Positions 50,049 through 59,786 are shown, numbered from the stretch's first letter. The stretch is 64,000 nucleotides of DNA from Lysobacteraceae bacterium (GCA_026005075.1 BPKJ01000003.1:1-64000), one strand, 5' to 3'. The notes: generated by a model from the sequence alone, not told the origin. Translations and numbers: made by a program.

Positions 50049-52343
50049 CTAGAACGCCGGCGATCCGACCGGGACGATCGGTGCGCCGTTGCGCACGAAA
50101 CGCCCGCCCTCCACGCCGGGCCAGGTGATGTCGAAGCTGACCGTGCTCTGCCCCTGGCCGGGTGCCCTGAGGTCGAGCTGCATCTGGCCGATCTGCTGGA
50201 ACTGCAGCTCGCTGGCCGGGCAGTCGCGGCAGAAGCCGCTGACCGACCACACCGGCAGCGTCTGGCCGGGGACGTAGCGGTCGGTCTGCACCAGCGCCCA
50301 GCGTCCCTTGCCCTGTGCATCGGGGTAGTAGATCTCGAGGGCGAGCGCGTCCCCGCCTTCGCCCGGGACGCTGACCACGGACAGCCCCCAGCCGCCGTCG
50401 GCCGGGTCGTACCACTGGTTGGAGAAGTCCAGCTCGGCCTGCGTCTCGGGGTCGGTCAGGGCCTGCACGCACCATTGCGTGGTCTGCGCGGCGTTGATCT
50501 GGAACGACAGCACCGCGAGCGGCCCCTCGAGGCTGCGGCCCTCCGCGTCCTTGAAGCAGGCGGGATGGTCGCGCGCCGGGCCGAAGTCGATCCGCACCTG
50601 GCCGTCGTAGTCCGGGGCCGGATCAGCCTGGGTCTGGGGCGTGCTCTCGCGACCGAGGTAGAGGTTGCGCAGCAGCGAATCGCCGGTGGTGGCGTCCTTC
50701 GCTGGCGCGAACACCCCGTCCACCACGGTGCCGGTGGCCGTGAAGTACTCCGGACGGCCGTTCTCGTCGTAGCTGTAGAAGGTCACGAAATAGAGCGGGT
50801 CGCCGTTGGCCGCGTCGATGCCGGCGATGCGGCGGATCTCGAAGCCATGCCCGTTGCGCCTCGGGTCGAAATACTGGCCTTCCAGCACCTGCGGCGTGCT
50901 GCGCGCGGCGTGCGCTTCGCGGTACCAGCCCACATCCTCCAGCACCAGCCGCGCCAGTCCCAGATCCCGGGGGCCGGCGCTGTTGATGGCGGCGGTCATC
51001 AGCTGCGGGCCGGCGCTGTTGTTCAGGGTGCTCAGGTGCGAATAGGTCGAGCCGCGGGCGATGGTCCCCGGTGCGTGCAGCGCCAGTTGGTCGCCCGGGC
51101 TCGGGTAGCCGCGGAACGGGTTGTCCGGCGAGGCGAGCGTGAGCGGTCCGGCAAACCGCAGGCCGGTGTTGCTGGTCATCGCTGCGAGCACGTCGGGGCC
51201 AGCCTGGCGCAGCAGCGGCGTGGGCGAGGGAACGCCGCCGAGCGCGGTGCGCACGTGGCGGCCGTAGGCGTCGTCGTAGGGCTGTCCGCCGAGGATGGCC
51301 ACCTGCTGCCCGTAGCCCGGCGAGGCGCTGTCGAGATCGACCAGCCCGAAGAAGCCGAGGCCATGGGTGATCTCGTGCATGGCCACGCTGACGAAGCTGG
51401 CCGTGCCGGACTGCGGGGTGAAGCCGTAGTCGAAGCGGCTGGCCGGATTGGAGGCCTGGTCCACCTTCAGGTTGAAGGTGGCATGGATGTCGGCCGGTGC
51501 GGTGCTGCAGGAGCCGCCCGCGAAGCGGCACAGCGAGGTCCCGGCCTGGTGGGCGGCCACCGTGCCGGGGTAGACCACGAAGCGCTCGGCAAGGTACCCC
51601 GTGCTGCGGCCCTGTCCCGGGTCGTCGACGAGCAGGAAGTTGGCCCCGGCCTGGGCGAGCACCCCGCTGCCGTTGCTGTATTCGAGGTCGTCCCAGCAGG
51701 CCTGCACGGTGAGCGGCGCGAGCGGGCGCAGTGCCTCGGAGAGCAGGCGCGCGGCTTCGAGCAGGGCGTTGCGGCGCTGCTGGCCGAGGGTGGTGCCGTT
51801 GTTTCCGCCTACCGGGCTGCGCGGCGAGGTGTCGTTCCAGCCGGACAGGTTGCAACCGAAGCTCGGGTCGTCGAACACGACCTCGATCGGGAAGAAGAAA
51901 TCGTCCGGAAGGACCTCGGAGACGAAGCTCACGGTCTGCGGCTGGCTGCTGAAGTTGAGCAGCGACAGGTGCAGCGGGCCCGGCGTGAGCGGGCGGCCGG
52001 AGGCATCGGCAAGCACGATGAACTCATCGCCCCCGGCGCTCGCCGAGCGGTGGGTGGCGTGCTCGAACAGGTACTCCGGAGTCGGTGTGGCGCCATCGAA
52101 GGTGGCATCCGGGAAGGGGCTTTCGCTACGGGCCAGCAGATCGATGTCGGCCGTGGGGTCGGCCGCGGTGGCCCGCAGCCGGAGCTTGCGGACGCCTTCC
52201 GGCACCTGCAGGACGAGCTCATTGCTGAAACCGTTGCCGACGATCGCCACCGAGGCGGATTGGCCCACCTGCAGCGTCTGCGTGGAGGCGGCCTGCGTCG
52301 CGGCGGAGGCGAGGAGGCAAGGCAGGATCAGAAGACGCCTCAT
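50049..52343 (-). CDS. Secreted metallopeptidase-like protein (HExxHGxxF) with tandem C-terminal WYxP-type modules
   Basis: Signal peptide MRRLLILPCLLASAATQA; FVSVAMHEITHGLGFFGLVD; C-terminal GQYFDPRRNGHGFEI..FYSYDENGRPEYF and NQWYDPADGGWGLSVVSV. Confidence 0.82.
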   Translation of the reverse strand: MRRLLILPCLLASAATQAASTQTLQVGQSASVAIVGNGFSNELVLQVPEGVRKLRLRATAADPTADIDLLARSESPFPDATFDGATPTPEYLFEHATHRSASAGGDEFIVLADASGRPLTPGPLHLSLLNFSSQPQTVSFVSEVLPDDFFFPIEVVFDDPSFGCNLSGWNDTSPRSPVGGNNGTTLGQQRRNALLEAARLLSEALRPLAPLTVQACWDDLEYSNGSGVLAQAGANFLLVDDPGQGRSTGYLAERFVVYPGTVAAHQAGTSLCRFAGGSCSTAPADIHATFNLKVDQASNPASRFDYGFTPQSGTASFVSVAMHEITHGLGFFGLVDLDSASPGYGQQVAILGGQPYDDAYGRHVRTALGGVPSPTPLLRQAGPDVLAAMTSNTGLRFAGPLTLASPDNPFRGYPSPGDQLALHAPGTIARGSTYSHLSTLNNSAGPQLMTAAINSAGPRDLGLARLVLEDVGWYREAHAARSTPQVLEGQYFDPRRNGHGFEIRRIAGIDAANGDPLYFVTFYSYDENGRPEYFTATGTVVDGVFAPAKDATTGDSLLRNLYLGRESTPQTQADPAPDYDGQVRIDFGPARDHPACFKDAEGRSLEGPLAVLSFQINAAQTTQWCVQALTDPETQAELDFSNQWYDPADGGWGLSVVSVPGEGGDALALEIYYPDAQGKGRWALVQTDRYVPGQTLPVWSVSGFCRDCPASELQFQQIGQMQLDLRAPGQGQSTVSFDITWPGVEGGRFVRNGAPIVPVGSPAF

Positions 52344-52654
52344 CGCCGGGCCTCCCCGTCCTGGACCTGGGTGTGGTGGACCTGCGGCCCGGTCTCGGCC
52401 TCGCACTCGAGTTCAGGGGCGCCGTCCTTCGCGGCGTGGGCGCGAACCGAGAGCACGACCGGGTTGGGCAGCGGCGCCGGCAGTTGGGGCTTGAGGGAAG
52501 CGCCGGGAACGAGGTTCTTCGGGCGCTGGAAGCCGTGCGAGCGGCTGAGGTCGAGCCGGACCTCGGGCAGGACCGGGCCGGTCTCCTGGGTGGCCTGCGC
52601 GGTCGGCGCCAGCGCGAGGAGGCAGGTCAGCCACGGCAGCATTCGTGGTTGCAT
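52340..52654 (-). CDS. Small exported protein translationally coupled to downstream metallopeptidase-like gene
   Basis: MQPRMLPWLTCLLALAPTAQATQ signal peptide-like; 104 aa; stop overlaps ATG of 50049..52343 (ATGA). Confidence 0.6.
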   Translation of the reverse strand: MQPRMLPWLTCLLALAPTAQATQETGPVLPEVRLDLSRSHGFQRPKNLVPGASLKPQLPAPLPNPVVLSVRAHAAKDGAPELECEAETGPQVHHTQVQDGEARR

Positions 52655-52957
52655 GGTGTCGTCGTTCCTGTGTTGCATGAGGATGGGGCGATGTGCGGCC
52701 CGGATCGGCCGCCCTTCGGGACGCGGCAGCGACCGAAGAGTGACGCGCTTCACGCTATCGGCATCCCGTGGCGATTATCGCGCATTCCCGGTCGCAGCGG
52801 TGTTGCGGAAAGGCAACATGGGCGGGCCAAGCTCACCCCCGGCGCGGGCCGGCAAGGGTGGCGCCTTGACGCGTTCCTGCAACAGGGGCGTTGACGGCCT
52901 GCAACGCCGCACGCATACTTCGGCCCCATTGCAAGGGGAGTTTCGAGCGCGCACGCC

Positions 52958-54097
52958 ATGCGTCTTACCTCACTGGGATGGGCCATCGCCGCAGTGCTCG
53001 CCGCGCAGCCGGCGGCGGCCTCTTCGGGTGTGCTCGACCGCTGGAAGGAATACGCCGCGGCCAGCATCGCGCCCTCCTTCGACTGGTACCGTCCCGCGCT
53101 GGTGCAGGCACCGGGCCCGGGGCGCTCCGGGTGGGCGCCCGCCGAGGCCGGGCTCGCCTTCGCTGCCTTCGGCGGGGTGGGGCTGCGGTTCGGTGCGGAC
53201 GATGCGCTGGCAGGCTGGCGGCGGGGCGCGCTGCCGCCTCTCGTCGAGGGCGGCGGGCTCGCAACGACCCGATCCTTCTCCGGACGCGGGGTCGATTCCA
53301 GCCTCGGCGCCACGCGTCTTGGGCTGCAAGCGCATCGGCTGGGCGAGTTCGGGGTCGCCGCGGTGGTCGCGCGGCAGCACTACGCCACCCACGGGTTCGG
53401 CTACGGGGAATGGGATGGCACGCGGTCCCATCCGCGTTACCCGGGCGTGGGCACGGGCGTGCGCGAGAGCAGCACCGGCAGCGGAGTGCGCCTCGACTGG
53501 GGGCGTGAACTCGGTGCGCAGGGCTGGCGTGTGGATGCCGCATGGCAGAGCCGCATCGAGATGGATGCCTTCAAGGCCTACCGCGGCGTGTATTCCGAGC
53601 CCGGCGATTTCGACATCCCGGGCTATGCGGAGCTCGCGCTGCAGGTGCCCGTGTCCCGCGGCGTCAGTCTGAGCGGCGAGGTGCAGCGGGTGTTCTACCA
53701 GGACATCCCGACCTTCACCAGCGCCAGCCTGCCGACGCGGTTCCTCGCGCTGCTGGGTGACGCGGCCTCGCCCGAGTTCGCATGGCGCGACCTGACCGTG
53801 TTCGCGCTGGAGCTCCGCATCGGTGACCCGACGGCCGGCCGCTGGACGCTGCGCGCCGCCACCCAGCAGCAGCCGCGCCCGACCTCGGCGCTGCTCGATC
53901 GCGCGCTCAGCGAGTTGTATTCCGACCGGAATCTGGCCGTGGCCTGGGAACGCGAAACCCCCGGATGGGGGGCGTTCCGCGTCGCCGCGAGCTACTCGCC
54001 GGTCACCTATTTCCTGGGTTCCGCCCCCTACCTGCAGCGCGGTTTCCAGACCGGGCGGCAGCTCGAGTTCGAGGCCCAGTGGACCCTCTCCTTCTGA
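52958..54097 (+). CDS. Putative outer membrane beta-barrel protein
   Basis: Signal peptide MRLTSLGWAIAAVLAAQPAAA; alternating amphipathic strands; terminal aromatic ...LEFEAQWTLSF. Confidence 0.7.
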   Translation: MRLTSLGWAIAAVLAAQPAAASSGVLDRWKEYAAASIAPSFDWYRPALVQAPGPGRSGWAPAEAGLAFAAFGGVGLRFGADDALAGWRRGALPPLVEGGGLATTRSFSGRGVDSSLGATRLGLQAHRLGEFGVAAVVARQHYATHGFGYGEWDGTRSHPRYPGVGTGVRESSTGSGVRLDWGRELGAQGWRVDAAWQSRIEMDAFKAYRGVYSEPGDFDIPGYAELALQVPVSRGVSLSGEVQRVFYQDIPTFTSASLPTRFLALLGDAASPEFAWRDLTVFALELRIGDPTAGRWTLRAATQQQPRPTSALLDRALSELYSDRNLAVAWERETPGWGAFRVAASYSPVTYFLGSAPYLQRGFQTGRQLEFEAQWTLSF

Positions 54098-54121
54098 TTT
54101 GCCGGCACTCTTGAGGGCTTT

Positions 54122-54153
54122 GCGGCCTCCCCGCCCGGGAGGCCGCCGTTTTT
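54122..54153 (+). terminator. Intrinsic terminator
   Basis: GCGGCCTCCC-CGCCC-GGGAGGCCGC then CGTTTTT. Confidence 0.8.
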
Positions 54154-54165
54154 CTGCTCCCCGTG

Positions 54166-55569
54166 CTACAGCGCCTCGGAGGCGAAATCGGCCAGTCTGG
54201 AGCGTTCGCCACGCCGCAGGGTGACATGCGCCGAATGGCCCCAGTGCTTGAAGCGGTCGACGGCGTAGGTCAGCCCCGAGGTGGTCTCGGTCAGGTAGGG
54301 GGTATCGATCTGCTCGACGTTGCCGAGGCAGATCATCTTCGTGCCTGGCCCTGCCCGGGTCAGCAGGGTCTTGAGCTGCTTGGGCGTGAGGTTCTGCGCC
54401 TCGTCGATGATCACCCAGCGGTTGAGAAACGTCCGTCCGCGCATGAAGTTCATGGCGCGGATCTTGATCCGTGAGGCGAGCAGGTCGTTGGTGGCCTGAC
54501 GGCCCCAGGCTCCACCTTCCTGGGTGTGAGTGAGCACCTCGAGGTTGTCGGTCAATGCGCCCATCCAGGGCGTCATCTTCTCCTCCTCGGTCCCGGGTAG
54601 GAATCCGATGTCCTCGCCCACGCTCACCGTGGCGCGGGTCATGATGATCTCGCGGTAGCGCTGCTGGTCCATGGTCTGCGCCATGCCAGCGGCGAGGGCG
54701 AGCAGGGTCTTGCCGGTGCCGGCGGTGCCGAGCAGGGTGACGAAATCGATGTCCGGGTCCATCAGCGCGTTGAGCGCGAAGTTCTGCTCGCGGTTGCGGG
54801 CCGTCACCCCCCACACCGCGTGTTGGCTGTGGCGGTAGTCCTCGACCATGCGCAGGACCACGCGGTCCTGCTCGATCCTCACCACCTGCAGTTCGATCTC
54901 GTCCTCGCCCTGGAAATGGAGGAACTGGTTCGGATGCCATGCCTCGCCCGGCGCCCGGGTCAGCTCGTAGTAGGTTCGGCCACGTTCGGTCCATGAGCGC
55001 AGGTCGGACTCGTGGCGTTGCCAGAACTGCCCGTCGAGCTCGGCAGATCCGGTGTAGAGCAGGGAGAAATCGTCCAGGGCGCGATCGTTCTCGTAGTCCT
55101 CGGCGGGAACGCCGCAGATCGAGGCCTTGATGCGCAGGTTGATGTCCTTGGAGACCAGCACCACCTCGTGGCCCGGGCACTGCTCGCGCAGGGCCAGGAT
55201 GGCGCCGAGGATCTGGTTGTCCGGCAGGACGGTGCCGAACCGCTGGCCGGGCGCCACGGGCGTGGTCTGGAACCTGAGTCGCCCTGCCTCCTGCTGGCCG
55301 GTGCCGAGTTGCAGTCCGTCGGGGCGGCGGAGCAGCAGCCCGTCCTCGATCGGCCGCTCACCGTGCTCCGCGATCAGGCCGTCGATGAAGCGGCTGGCCT
55401 GGCGCGCGTTGCGGCTGGCCTCGGAGTGCCCTTTCTTCGCCGCATCCAGTTCCTCCAGCACCATCATCGGCAGGAACACGTCGTGCTCCTCGAAGCGGAA
55501 CAGTGCGGTCGGATCGTGCATGAGCACGTTGGTGTCGAGCACGTAGGTACGCTTGCTGCGCGTCATCAT
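54166..55569 (-). CDS. PhoH family protein with N-terminal PIN domain (YlaK-like)
   Basis: TYVLDTNVLMHDPTALFRFEEHDVFLPMMVLEELD PIN; DFVTLLGTAGTGKTLLALAAGM; ATVSVGEDIGFLPGTEEEKMTPWMGAL; WVIIDEAQNLTPKQLKTLLTRAG. Confidence 0.95.
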   Translation of the reverse strand: MMTRSKRTYVLDTNVLMHDPTALFRFEEHDVFLPMMVLEELDAAKKGHSEASRNARQASRFIDGLIAEHGERPIEDGLLLRRPDGLQLGTGQQEAGRLRFQTTPVAPGQRFGTVLPDNQILGAILALREQCPGHEVVLVSKDINLRIKASICGVPAEDYENDRALDDFSLLYTGSAELDGQFWQRHESDLRSWTERGRTYYELTRAPGEAWHPNQFLHFQGEDEIELQVVRIEQDRVVLRMVEDYRHSQHAVWGVTARNREQNFALNALMDPDIDFVTLLGTAGTGKTLLALAAGMAQTMDQQRYREIIMTRATVSVGEDIGFLPGTEEEKMTPWMGALTDNLEVLTHTQEGGAWGRQATNDLLASRIKIRAMNFMRGRTFLNRWVIIDEAQNLTPKQLKTLLTRAGPGTKMICLGNVEQIDTPYLTETTSGLTYAVDRFKHWGHSAHVTLRRGERSRLADFASEAL

Positions 55570-55747
55570 GGAAAGGCGCACTCCTCGAAAGCAGCGGAGG
55601 GATTGGATGGCTCGCAGCCCGACGCACGGCAAGGCAGGGCGCGCGATGCGCTCACGAGGCGCACGTTGCCGGCAGGGCGCCCCACGGCGGGACGGGCCAG
55701 AGGGAGGGCGGTTGCCGTGAGCTCGGTGCGCGGCCGTTCGACATGAC

Positions 55748-56308
55748 TCAGAACTTCATCGGATCCATGATCGCATCGAGGTTCAGGTGGTCGCAGAACT
55801 CCAGGAAGTCGTCCCGCAACGCCGCGATGTGCATGTCGGAGGGGATGCCGATGGTGATGTGGGCCGAGAACATGTCGGCCCCGGTCTGCATGGCCCGGTA
55901 GCGCGAGCACTGCAGGTTCTCGATGGTGATGCCCTGACGGTCGAAGAAGTCCGCCAGCTCGTAGACGATGCCCGGGCGATCGGCGGCGATCACCTCGACG
56001 ATGTAGGGCAGCAGGTTGCTCTGCAGCGGCTTGGGGGCGGTGCGGTAGTGGACCAGCCGCATGCCCTCGTCGCGCTCGATGCGGGCGAGCGCGGACTCGA
56101 GCTTGGCCACCGCGTCCCAGGAGCCCATCGCCAGTGCGATCACCGAGACGTCGCGGCCGATGGTGGCGAGGCGTGCGTCGACCAGGTTGCAGCCGGCATC
56201 CGCCACCCGCCGCGAGATCGTCAGCAGCGGCGAGTCGGGGTGGGTGGCGAACGCGCTGATCAGCAGGTAGTTCTCGTTGGGGTTGGGGCGTCGCGCGGAT
56301 TCGGACAA
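55748..56308 (-). CDS. gcvR: Glycine cleavage system transcriptional repressor-like ACT protein (GcvR)
   Basis: YLLISAFATHPDSPLLTISRRVADAGCNLVDARLATIGRDVSVIALAMGSWDAVAKLE; two ACT domains; divergent to dapA. Confidence 0.9.
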   Translation of the reverse strand: MSESARRPNPNENYLLISAFATHPDSPLLTISRRVADAGCNLVDARLATIGRDVSVIALAMGSWDAVAKLESALARIERDEGMRLVHYRTAPKPLQSNLLPYIVEVIAADRPGIVYELADFFDRQGITIENLQCSRYRAMQTGADMFSAHITIGIPSDMHIAALRDDFLEFCDHLNLDAIMDPMKF

Positions 56309-56384
56309 GGCGGTCTACCGTGTTCTCAAGGTCACGCCGGGGCGGCGCGGTGGCGGACGAAGGCGCTCCGGCCTGCCGGCAGAA

Positions 56385-56413
56385 TACTTGCCGCTGCTTC
56401 CGGCCCGCAAGTA
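56385..56413. promoter_or_regulatory. Inverted repeat TACTTGC-N15-GCAAGTA between gcvR and dapA
   Basis: Perfect 7-bp arms in divergent intergenic region. Confidence 0.35.
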
Positions 56414-56444
56414 ACATGCCCGTTCCTTTTCGGGATCGCGCGCC

Positions 56445-57323
56445 TTGCTGCTTGCCGGATGCATCACCGCGCTGGTCACGCCGTTCGATGAGCGTGGCGA
56501 GCTGGACCTCGACGCCTTCACCGACCTGATCGACCGCCAGCTCGAGGCCGGGGTCGGGGGGCTGGTCGTGGCCGGCTCCACCGGAGAGGCCGCGATGCTG
56601 GACGAGCGCGAGTACCGTGCCCTGCTGCGTCGGGCGGTCGAGGCGGTAGCAGGCCGTGTTCCGGTGCTGGCCGGCACCGGCCTGTCGGGCACGGCGGCCA
56701 CGGTGGCGCGAACCCGTCTTGCGGCGGAGGAGGGTGCCGTCGCGGCGCTGGTGGTCACGCCGCCCTACGTGCGACCAACCCAGGATGGTCTGGTGCGCCA
56801 CTACGAGGAGGTGGCGCGCCGCGGCGGGCTGCCGGTGGTGCTCTACAACGTCCCGGGGCGGACCGGGTGCGACCTGCTGCCGCCCACGGTAGAGAGGCTC
56901 TCCGGGCTGGAGGGCATGGCCGGGATCAAGGAGGCGGTCGCGGATGCCGAGCGCATGCGTGCGCTGATCGGCCTGCGCCGACCGGGCTTTGCCGTGCTCG
57001 GTGGCGACGATGCGAGCGCCGGCGAGGCGATGCGGCTTGGTGCCGACGGCCTGATCTCGGTGATCTCCAACGCAGCTCCGGCGCTCACCCGGCAGTATCT
57101 GGCCCGCGGGGAGCCTGCGCCGGAGCTCGCGGAACTGATCGCGCTGGCCGGGGTCGAGCCCAATCCCGTTCCCATCAAGGCGGTGCTGGCCGCGCTGGGC
57201 GTGGTTCGCAACGTGGTGCGACTGCCACTGGTCGAACTGACTTCCCGCCACCGTCCCGCCGTCGATGCGCTCGCGCCGAGGCTTGCCCGCGCCGAGCGTG
57301 CAGCACGCGAGAACCTGTCCTGA
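56445..57323 (+). CDS. dapA: 4-hydroxy-tetrahydrodipicolinate synthase
   Basis: LLAGCITALVTPFDERGELD; GLVVAGSTGEAAMLDEREYRALLRRAVEAVAGRVPVLAGTG; VTPPYVRPTQDGLVRHYEEVA; PVVLYNVPGRTGCDL; TTG start. Confidence 0.95.
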   Translation: MLLAGCITALVTPFDERGELDLDAFTDLIDRQLEAGVGGLVVAGSTGEAAMLDEREYRALLRRAVEAVAGRVPVLAGTGLSGTAATVARTRLAAEEGAVAALVVTPPYVRPTQDGLVRHYEEVARRGGLPVVLYNVPGRTGCDLLPPTVERLSGLEGMAGIKEAVADAERMRALIGLRRPGFAVLGGDDASAGEAMRLGADGLISVISNAAPALTRQYLARGEPAPELAELIALAGVEPNPVPIKAVLAALGVVRNVVRLPLVELTSRHRPAVDALAPRLARAERAARENLS

Positions 57324-57346
57324 CCTTCTTCTGGAGTGATGCCGTG

Positions 57347-57838
57347 ATGTCGATGCTTCCGAATCCCCGTTGGTGCGGCCGTCTGGCCCTGGGACTGGCG
57401 CTGCTGTCCCTGCTGGCCGGTTGCGGCTGGTGGCGTCCCAAGACCGGCTACGAGCTGGCGCCGGAGGCGCGCCCGCTGGAGATTCCACCGGATCTCGACG
57501 CGCCGCCCGTGGATCCTGCGCTGAGCATTCCGGAGCCCGCACCGCGGGCTGCCAGCCGGCCGGTGGTGCCGGCGGCGTCGTTCCTCATCGCCGACAGCCG
57601 CGAGGGCGCCATGCGCCGCCTCGGTCTTGCCCTTCAGCGGATCGAGGGGGTGGAGGTCCGCGGCAAGGCGGACGCGCTCGGCGCGTACAACGTGCGCTTC
57701 GAGGGCGAGGAGTTTCTCGTGCGTGTGGTCGAGGTCGCGGACGGCATGCGCATCGAGGCCGTGGGCGGCAACGGTGCGGTGCTCAACGGCGGCTCGGCGG
57801 GCAAGCTGCTCGGGCTGCTGCGGCAACGTCTGGGTTGA
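57347..57838 (+). CDS. BamC-like outer membrane lipoprotein
   Basis: Lipobox LLAGCGWWRPKTGYELAPEARPLEIPPDLDAP; immediately after dapA as in dapA-bamC. Confidence 0.75.
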   Translation: MSMLPNPRWCGRLALGLALLSLLAGCGWWRPKTGYELAPEARPLEIPPDLDAPPVDPALSIPEPAPRAASRPVVPAASFLIADSREGAMRRLGLALQRIEGVEVRGKADALGAYNVRFEGEEFLVRVVEVADGMRIEAVGGNGAVLNGGSAGKLLGLLRQRLG

Positions 57839-57933
57839 GTCCTGCCGCGGCGCCGGGCCCGCGGCCCGGCGGCGGACGGCGCCAGGGGGGGATCGAGCGG
57901 CGCGCCGACGGGGTCGCGCAGCGTTCCAGCGAG

Positions 57934-58257
57934 TCAGCGTTCCAGCAAGGGCAGCTTGTTGGGCTTGCCGTCCCACTCGGCGGCGTCGGCCGGCGGCTCC
58001 TTGCGGGTGGTGATCACCGGCCACTGCTTGGCCAGCTCGGCATTCAGGGCGATGAAATGCTCCTGCCCGGCGGGGACGTCGTCCTCGGGGTAGATCGCGT
58101 TGGCAGGACACTCCGGCTCGCAGAGCGTGCAGTCGATGCACTCGTCCGGGTCGATCACCAGGAAGTTGGGGCCCTCATGGAAGCAGTCCACCGGACAGAC
58201 CTCGACGCAGTCGGTGTACTTGCACTTGATGCAGTTCTCGGTGACGACGAAGGGCAT
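57934..58257 (-). CDS. fdxA: Ferredoxin FdxA (3Fe-4S/4Fe-4S)
   Basis: [55 protein letters not shown]. Confidence 0.97.
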   Translation of the reverse strand: MPFVVTENCIKCKYTDCVEVCPVDCFHEGPNFLVIDPDECIDCTLCEPECPANAIYPEDDVPAGQEHFIALNAELAKQWPVITTRKEPPADAAEWDGKPNKLPLLER

Positions 58258-58280
58258 CGAGGATGCGTCCTGAGGAGAGG

Positions 58281-58356
58281 TGGCGCTCCCTAGGGGACTC
58301 GAACCCCTGTTCCCGCCGTGAGAGGGCGGTGTCCTAGGCCGCTAGACGAAGGGAGC
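58281..58356 (-). tRNA. tRNA-Glu (CTC)
   Basis: Minus strand GCTCCCTTCGTCTAGCGGCCTAGGACACCGCCCTCTCACGGCGGGAACAGGGGTTCGAGTCCCCTAGGGAGCGCCA. Confidence 0.97.
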
Positions 58357-58458
58357 GCGTTGAACTGCGAAAAGCAGAGGCGATAGGATAGCGGGCTGTT
58401 CTCGAAGGCGCAATGCCGTCCTGCACGGCCCCGCCGTTCCGACATCCCCAAGGCCCCT

Positions 58459-59781
58459 GTGACCCAGACTCCCCTGCCAGCGGCTGCAGTGCCGCGCCGC
58501 ATTCCCCGCGACCAGCATCCGATCTCGCGCAAGCAGATCAGTCCGAATGCGCTGCGGGTTCTCTACCGCCTGCGCGATGCCGGGCACGATGCCTGCCTGG
58601 TCGGAGGCGCGGTGCGTGACCTGCTGGTCGGCCGCCAGCCCAAGGACTTCGATGTCGCCACCGACGCCACGCCCGAGCAGGTGCGGGCCCTGTTTCGCAA
58701 CTGCAGGCTGGTCGGGCGCCGGTTCCGGCTTGCCCACGTGATCTTCGGGCCCGAGATCATCGAGGTCGCCACGTACCGCGCCCATTCGGCCGCGGGCGAG
58801 GACGGCGACGGCCGTGTGGTCGAGAACGGACGCATCCTGCGCGACAACGTCTACGGAAGCATCGAGGAGGATGCCGTCCGCCGGGACTTCACCTGCAACG
58901 CGCTCTACTACTCGATCGATGACTTCTCGGTGCGCGACTTCGTGGGCGGTTTCGAGGATTGCCGCGACCGCGTGCTGCGCCTGATCGGCGATCCGGAGAC
59001 CCGCTACCGCGAGGACCCCGTGCGCATGCTGCGTGCCGTCCGTCTCGCCGCCAAGCTGGGCTTTGCCATCGATCCGGCCTCCGAGGCGCCGATCCCGCGG
59101 CTCGGTGGCCTGCTGGCCGAGGCCTCCAGCGCGCGCCTGTTCGACGAAGCGCAGAAGCTGTTCCTCACCGGCCACGCGCTGGCCAGCCTGCACGGACTGC
59201 AGAGGCTCGGGCTGCTGGCGCATCTCATGCCGGAGCTGGATGCGGCGCTCGCGGCCGATGCCAGCGGGCTGTGCCAGCAGATGATCGACCGCGCGATGCG
59301 CAACACCGATCAGCGGGTGGCGGAGGGGCGTCCGGTGACCCCGGCCTTCCTGTTCGCCGCGCTGCTGTGGCCGGTCTATGCCGCCGGCGTGCAGGACCTG
59401 CTCGCCAAGGGGCACCCGCTTGCCGTCGCCGAGCAGCGCGCGGCGGACCGGGTGCTGCTGGGCCAGTGTCCCAGGATCGCCATCCCGCGCCGGTTCAGCG
59501 TGCCGATGGAGGAAATCTGGTTCATGCAGAGCCGCCTGCATGTCCGGCAGCGCAAGCGCGTGCTGCGACTGCTTGCGCACCCGCGGTTCCGCGCCGCATT
59601 CGACTTCCTCGAGTTGCGTGCATCGGTGACGCCGGAGCTGGCTCCGGAACTGGCCTTCTGGCAGGCGTTGCAGGGCCCGGATCGCGATGCCGTGCTGGAG
59701 CAGGCGCAGCAGCAGGGACGTGCGCAGCCCGCGGGCCGGAGCCGCCGACGCCGGCGGCGGGCGAAGGCGGGCGAAGGCTGA
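58459..59781 (+). CDS. pcnB: Poly(A) polymerase I / polynucleotide adenylyltransferase
   Basis: DACLVGGAVRDLLVGRQPKDFDVATDATPEQVRALFRNCRLVGRRFRLAHVIFG; RRDFTCNALYYSIDD; Arg-rich C-terminus; GTG start. Confidence 0.96.
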   Translation: MTQTPLPAAAVPRRIPRDQHPISRKQISPNALRVLYRLRDAGHDACLVGGAVRDLLVGRQPKDFDVATDATPEQVRALFRNCRLVGRRFRLAHVIFGPEIIEVATYRAHSAAGEDGDGRVVENGRILRDNVYGSIEEDAVRRDFTCNALYYSIDDFSVRDFVGGFEDCRDRVLRLIGDPETRYREDPVRMLRAVRLAAKLGFAIDPASEAPIPRLGGLLAEASSARLFDEAQKLFLTGHALASLHGLQRLGLLAHLMPELDAALAADASGLCQQMIDRAMRNTDQRVAEGRPVTPAFLFAALLWPVYAAGVQDLLAKGHPLAVAEQRAADRVLLGQCPRIAIPRRFSVPMEEIWFMQSRLHVRQRKRVLRLLAHPRFRAAFDFLELRASVTPELAPELAFWQALQGPDRDAVLEQAQQQGRAQPAGRSRRRRRRAKAGEG

Positions 59782-59786
59782 GGCGG

